64,000 nucleotides of DNA from Georgenia satyanarayanai (GTDB taxonomy: Bacteria > Actinomycetota > Actinomycetes > Actinomycetales > Actinomycetaceae), in contig NZ_JAMBNZ010000016.1 in the NCBI RefSeq assembly GCF_023715365.1, forward strand, positions 1-64,000, written 5' to 3'. Position numbers and translations under genes: made by a program. Under the pieces are notes generated by a model. The model saw nothing but the letters and a program-made list of their open reading frames with translations, was not told the origin of the DNA and did not search any database. This document shows positions 60,890 through 64,000 of this stretch, one piece after another (the stretch's first letter is position 1; the number at the start of each line of letters is the position of its first letter).

Positions 60890-62359
60890 ATGGGCACACC
60901 GTGGTTGCATGAGGAGCAGACGTGGAGGGGTCACTGGTGGCTTCCAGAGGACCCCTCGAATCATCACGCGGGCTTCCTGAGCTACCGACCTGGGTCCGGC
61001 GTGGAACTGGTCTTGGTAGGTGGCTTCGATGACCAAGTGCGCAGGCAGATAGGGCCGGGTGCCTGGGCGGTGCTGGCCGAGACCAGGGATTTCCCAGTCA
61101 TCCACGGGAACGCCGGCAACAAGGAAATCACGCTCATCGACGCCTACGCCGCTGGCAGCAAGACGTACGGGCTTGGCTTCCCCGGGGAGGGGCCAGCCGA
61201 GCAGACACTAAGGGCGCAAACTGCACTTGTCGGCGTACACGTGGAGGGTCCGGAACAGGCTGTCTTTACTCGCGCGAACTTCGCCATCGAAGACGCCTGG
61301 CTCTGGTCGGCTGAGAGCGCGATGACGGCCAGCATGGGTTGGGACGACGCGGGTAGTCGGTTGACCGGAGAGGCGAACATCGAACTCAAGCCCCTGGAGG
61401 ACCAACATGCCGAGGTCGAGGGTGCCGGAATCACCCTGGCTCACTGGCTGACTCTCCCGACCTTTGACGCGATGCGGGGTGGATCGCGCGGTCGGGTCGA
61501 GCACAGGACGGTTCTCGGTATCAAGCCGCACGAACGCGCTTCCCTCACCATGCTTATGGCCAACGTCGCTCGCCTCCAAGACCTCCTGGCGCTTGCGACC
61601 GGGCGCGGCCCCGCGCTGTTGTGGCTCAAGGCGTACCTGCCACGCCCTGAGCCCGTCGAAGAGCCTTCAACGCACAACTACTCCCGGGAGGTCGACGTAT
61701 ACACCCAATACCGGGGCGAGGGAGACCCAACTGCGAAGGCGGTAGACAGCCACAGCATGGTGTTCAGCCTGGACGACCTGCCCTTCGCAGACGTCGTGCC
61801 TCGGTGGTGGAGGGTTCAGGAGCAATTCCGCGCGGCCTGCAACATGATCGTCGGCGCGCGCTACGTGTCTGACCACTTCGTCGAGACGATGTTGATTACA
61901 GCCGTGGCAGCTGCCGAAGCCTTCCACCATGACTTGAAGGAGAAGCCCGCCACCTCGCGCGCGGATGCAGAGAAGCGACTGCAACCCGCGCTCGACGCAC
62001 TGGATGAGGATGACCGCAAGTGGCTGAAGTCGTTCATCCCTAGCGGGTTCTCGCTCGGACAACGGCTGGAGCGTCTTGCGGAGCGACTGCCGCAGTCCTG
62101 TCGGGACCGGCTCCTGCCAAACCCTGCAGGTTGGGTTCGCGCGGCCAAGCGTGCCCGGCACGACCTCTCCCACTCGGCCCGGTCCGGTGACGACACACTG
62201 AAACTGCACGCCATCATGAACGTGACCCGAGCCGTGGTCTTGGCGAACATTCTGCTGGAATTGGGCCTGTCCGAGGAGCGCCTGCTGAAGGCGCTGTCAG
62301 CCAACGGCGAACTCAGTCGCGCGTGCCGCCTTTCGGCAAAATACTTCCCGGCTTCGTAG
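60890..62359 (+). CDS. ApeA-like HEPN-domain protein, candidate abortive-infection effector
   Basis: The protein has 489 residues. The N-terminal half (about 1-290) is beta-rich, beginning RGHWWLPEDPSNHHAGFLSY, like the ApeA N-terminal domain. The C-terminal part (about 300-489) is all-helical and carries RARHDLSH near residue 423, containing the R-x4-H motif of HEPN ribonucleases. A helix with MLITAVAAAEAFHHDL precedes it, as in Apea-type HEPN. ApeA proteins stop phage by attacking RNA in infected cells (family knowledge). The codon use is less GC-rich than the chromosome, as in the gene before it. Defence activity is inferred. Confidence 0.78.
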   Translation: MGTPWLHEEQTWRGHWWLPEDPSNHHAGFLSYRPGSGVELVLVGGFDDQVRRQIGPGAWAVLAETRDFPVIHGNAGNKEITLIDAYAAGSKTYGLGFPGEGPAEQTLRAQTALVGVHVEGPEQAVFTRANFAIEDAWLWSAESAMTASMGWDDAGSRLTGEANIELKPLEDQHAEVEGAGITLAHWLTLPTFDAMRGGSRGRVEHRTVLGIKPHERASLTMLMANVARLQDLLALATGRGPALLWLKAYLPRPEPVEEPSTHNYSREVDVYTQYRGEGDPTAKAVDSHSMVFSLDDLPFADVVPRWWRVQEQFRAACNMIVGARYVSDHFVETMLITAVAAAEAFHHDLKEKPATSRADAEKRLQPALDALDEDDRKWLKSFIPSGFSLGQRLERLAERLPQSCRDRLLPNPAGWVRAAKRARHDLSHSARSGDDTLKLHAIMNVTRAVVLANILLELGLSEERLLKALSANGELSRACRLSAKYFPAS

Positions 62360-62950
62360 CGCCCATGCCACACACTCACATCGTCTCTATTGCCCGTTCG
62401 GAACACATTGCGGAGAACGCGTCGATCTCCAGGCAGACTCCACAAGCGACGTGTCGTCGAACGCGACCACAACCGCCGGCGACCGGCGTCCGCTCGTCGC
62501 CATGACGGTGCACCAAGCCACTTAGGTCCATCCCGGTTGAGCGACCACCAGCGGGACGCTCGCAGTCGAAAGGTACTGCCGCGGGTTGAGCGTTCCGTGA
62601 GGCCAGACCGGTGGCGAGTCCGCAACGGGGCCACCTACGGGACGGAGTTTTGCGTCCAAGCTCCGCGCTTGGCTTGTGAAGGAGCCTGTCTTCAGCGGCC
62701 GAACTGCCTACCTCCCCACGCCTGCCACTCTCACCCGACTGCCATGCCCGATCTCCAGTTCTCGCTGAAGATCGTTGGCTCTCTACGGTCCCAAAAATCT
62801 GCCCCCGCCTGGTACCTTCCGGCCGTCCACACACCCTCCCTATCAAGCGGCACGCATGCTACGAATGACGTAGATGGGCCGTCCGCGATCGGGCGGCCCA
62901 CACGGCATTTCTGGGGTTCCGTTGGTTGTCGACGGACATCCACGGAGGTG
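62360..62950. other. Gap upstream of the relaxase with two inverted repeats, possible oriT region
   Basis: No gene is recognised in about 590 bases. Near its end are CTACG-AATGA-CGTAG (62859-62873) and, 3 bases on, a stronger hairpin GGGCCGTCC-GCGATC-GGGCGGCCC (62876-62899) with one mismatch. Transfer origins of MobF-type systems often lie directly upstream of the relaxase gene and contain such inverted repeats, so this is a candidate oriT; the hairpin could also be a terminator for ApeA. Confidence 0.4.
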
Positions 62951-64000
62951 GTGATCCGGGTGCACGGTGGGGTGAAGTTCTACCGCGGCGCGGCGAAGTC
63001 CGCCCGGGCATACGTCGAGCGCGACCGGTCCAGAGCCGACGACTACTACCTCGGTGAGGGAACCGGCGTCGCCGAGCGATTCACGGCGACGTCAGAGAGT
63101 GTCGGGCACGCGGGTTCGATGGACGGCGAGACCTACGAGCACTGGGTCGCCGGCACCGACATCGACACCGGTCGTCCCAAGGGCTGGGTTCGCCAGGACG
63201 CGAACGCGCTGCGGTTCGTCGAGGTCACCGTCAACGGGCCCAAGACCTGGTCACTGGCCGCTGCGCTCCATCCGGAGGTTTCAGCAGCGCTGGACGACGC
63301 GCAGGACCGGGCCGCCGCCGAGATCGTCAGTTGGGTCGCCCAGCACGCGACGACGCGAGTCGGGCCACGTGGGCAGCAGGTACAGGTCCCGGTCGAGCAA
63401 ATCGAGGCCGCGGTCATCCGGCACTACACCTCCCGTGCCGGTGACCCGCACCGGCACCTTCATCTCCAGATCAACGCCCGCGTCTACGCCGCCGGTGCCT
63501 GGCGCGGCATCCACTCCATCGGAATCCGCGACAGCATCGAGGCGATCAACGGCATCGGCCACGCCGCGGTCGCGACCAACCCGCAGTTCCGGGCGGTGCT
63601 CGCCGCGCACGGGTTGACGCTCGATCCGGCGACGAACGAGATCCGCCAGCTAATCCCGTACGTCGGGGCATTCAGCGCCCGCACCGCGCAGATCCGGCGA
63701 AACGTGGACCGCTACGAGGCCGCCTGGCGGAGCACCCACCGTGGCGAGGAGCCAGGGCCCCGGCTGCGCGAGGCGTGGGACCGGCGCGCGTGGGCTGAAG
63801 CCCGCCCCGACAAGGTCGTCCCGAAGGACGGCCGCGACCTCGTGGCGCGCTGGAACGGCGAGCTGCGCGAGCTCGGCTACCGCGACCCGGCCCGGCCCGT
63901 TCCACTCACAGAACCGCGCCCGGGATGGATCGACCGCGACGCCGCAGCTGACCTCGTCGTCTCCATCCTCGGGGCGAAACGGTCGGCATGGAACACCGCC
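62951..64000 (+). CDS. TrwC/MobF-type conjugative relaxase, 5' part
   Basis: The frame is open for 350 codons to the right edge, so the gene is incomplete. It begins near VHGGVKFYRGAAKSARAYVE and has DDYYLGEGTGVAERF with the paired tyrosines used for nicking, VEVTVNGPKTWSLAAALHPE, then the metal-binding histidines in GDPHRHLHLQINARVYAAG and GAWRGIHSIGIRDSIEAING. These are the hallmarks of TrwC/MobF relaxases, which nick and carry the DNA strand in conjugation; full proteins also have a helicase domain, which would lie beyond the window. GTG codons at 62951 and 62960 are possible starts; GGAGG at 62944-62948 fits the second better. It marks the island as conjugative or mobilisable. Confidence 0.85.
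   Translation, partial: MIRVHGGVKFYRGAAKSARAYVERDRSRADDYYLGEGTGVAERFTATSESVGHAGSMDGETYEHWVAGTDIDTGRPKGWVRQDANALRFVEVTVNGPKTWSLAAALHPEVSAALDDAQDRAAAEIVSWVAQHATTRVGPRGQQVQVPVEQIEAAVIRHYTSRAGDPHRHLHLQINARVYAAGAWRGIHSIGIRDSIEAINGIGHAAVATNPQFRAVLAAHGLTLDPATNEIRQLIPYVGAFSARTAQIRRNVDRYEAAWRSTHRGEEPGPRLREAWDRRAWAEARPDKVVPKDGRDLVARWNGELRELGYRDPARPVPLTEPRPGWIDRDAAADLVVSILGAKRSAWNTA

Overview
The window is a very GC-rich chromosome segment from an actinobacterium. The evidence is the biased codon use, an AccA3-type biotin carboxylase/carrier fusion, the fdxA-dapC pair, a MshB-like PIG-L deacetylase, and many genes whose start codon lies 6-7 bases after a TANNNT -10 box, which implies leaderless transcripts. 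An Intrasporangiaceae or Ornithinimicrobium-like relative would fit, but that is a guess from gene content, not a placement. No tRNA, rRNA or CRISPR array was seen.

Layout. 0.1-5.5 kb holds core genes: accA3, a Nudix-NYN fusion, dapD and an exported lysozyme-like protein. 5.5-13.5 kb is the most interesting region. It has eight tightly coupled minus-strand genes headed by a 114-residue precursor that looks like a circular (AS-48/uberolysin type) bacteriocin. Behind it come a large multi-spanning membrane protein, an ABC ATPase, a SpoIIM/DUF95 protein, two small membrane proteins and a second ATPase/permease pair. Next to it are a NarL-type sensor kinase, a divergent LuxR-type response regulator and, between those two, an unlisted 58-codon gene for a secreted two-cysteine peptide. 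A 33-34 bp element is shared by the bacteriocin and small-peptide promoters. Together these suggest a peptide-sensing circuit controlling production, immunity and export of a circular bacteriocin.

13.5-24 kb returns to housekeeping: citrate synthase, dapC-fdxA, a VanW protein, a flavin reductase, a PIG-L fusion, typA, and an AbiEi-like gene bracketed by 60-bp inverted repeats. 24-33.4 kb carries two ABC ATPases and two giant FtsX-type permeases with putP lodged between them. 33.4-43.6 kb is a complete oligopeptide ABC transporter (oppA, B, C, DF) followed by putA, so peptide uptake and proline use sit side by side. 43.6-54.7 kb is mixed: 53-bp tandem repeats, thymidine kinase, an S9 peptidase, an HTTM protein and partner, a YidD-like protein, two gene fragments, an ArsR/SRPBCC pair, a VOC protein and an ABC-F ATPase.

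At about 54.9 kb there is a 19-bp sequence matching the expected 3' end of ychF, after which composition changes. From here to the right edge the sequence looks like an integrated mobile island. It contains an IS1380-family element that cuts a gene in two, a GIY-YIG protein, a DUF5677-like protein, an ApeA-like HEPN protein (candidate phage defence) and the first 350 codons of a TrwC/MobF relaxase.
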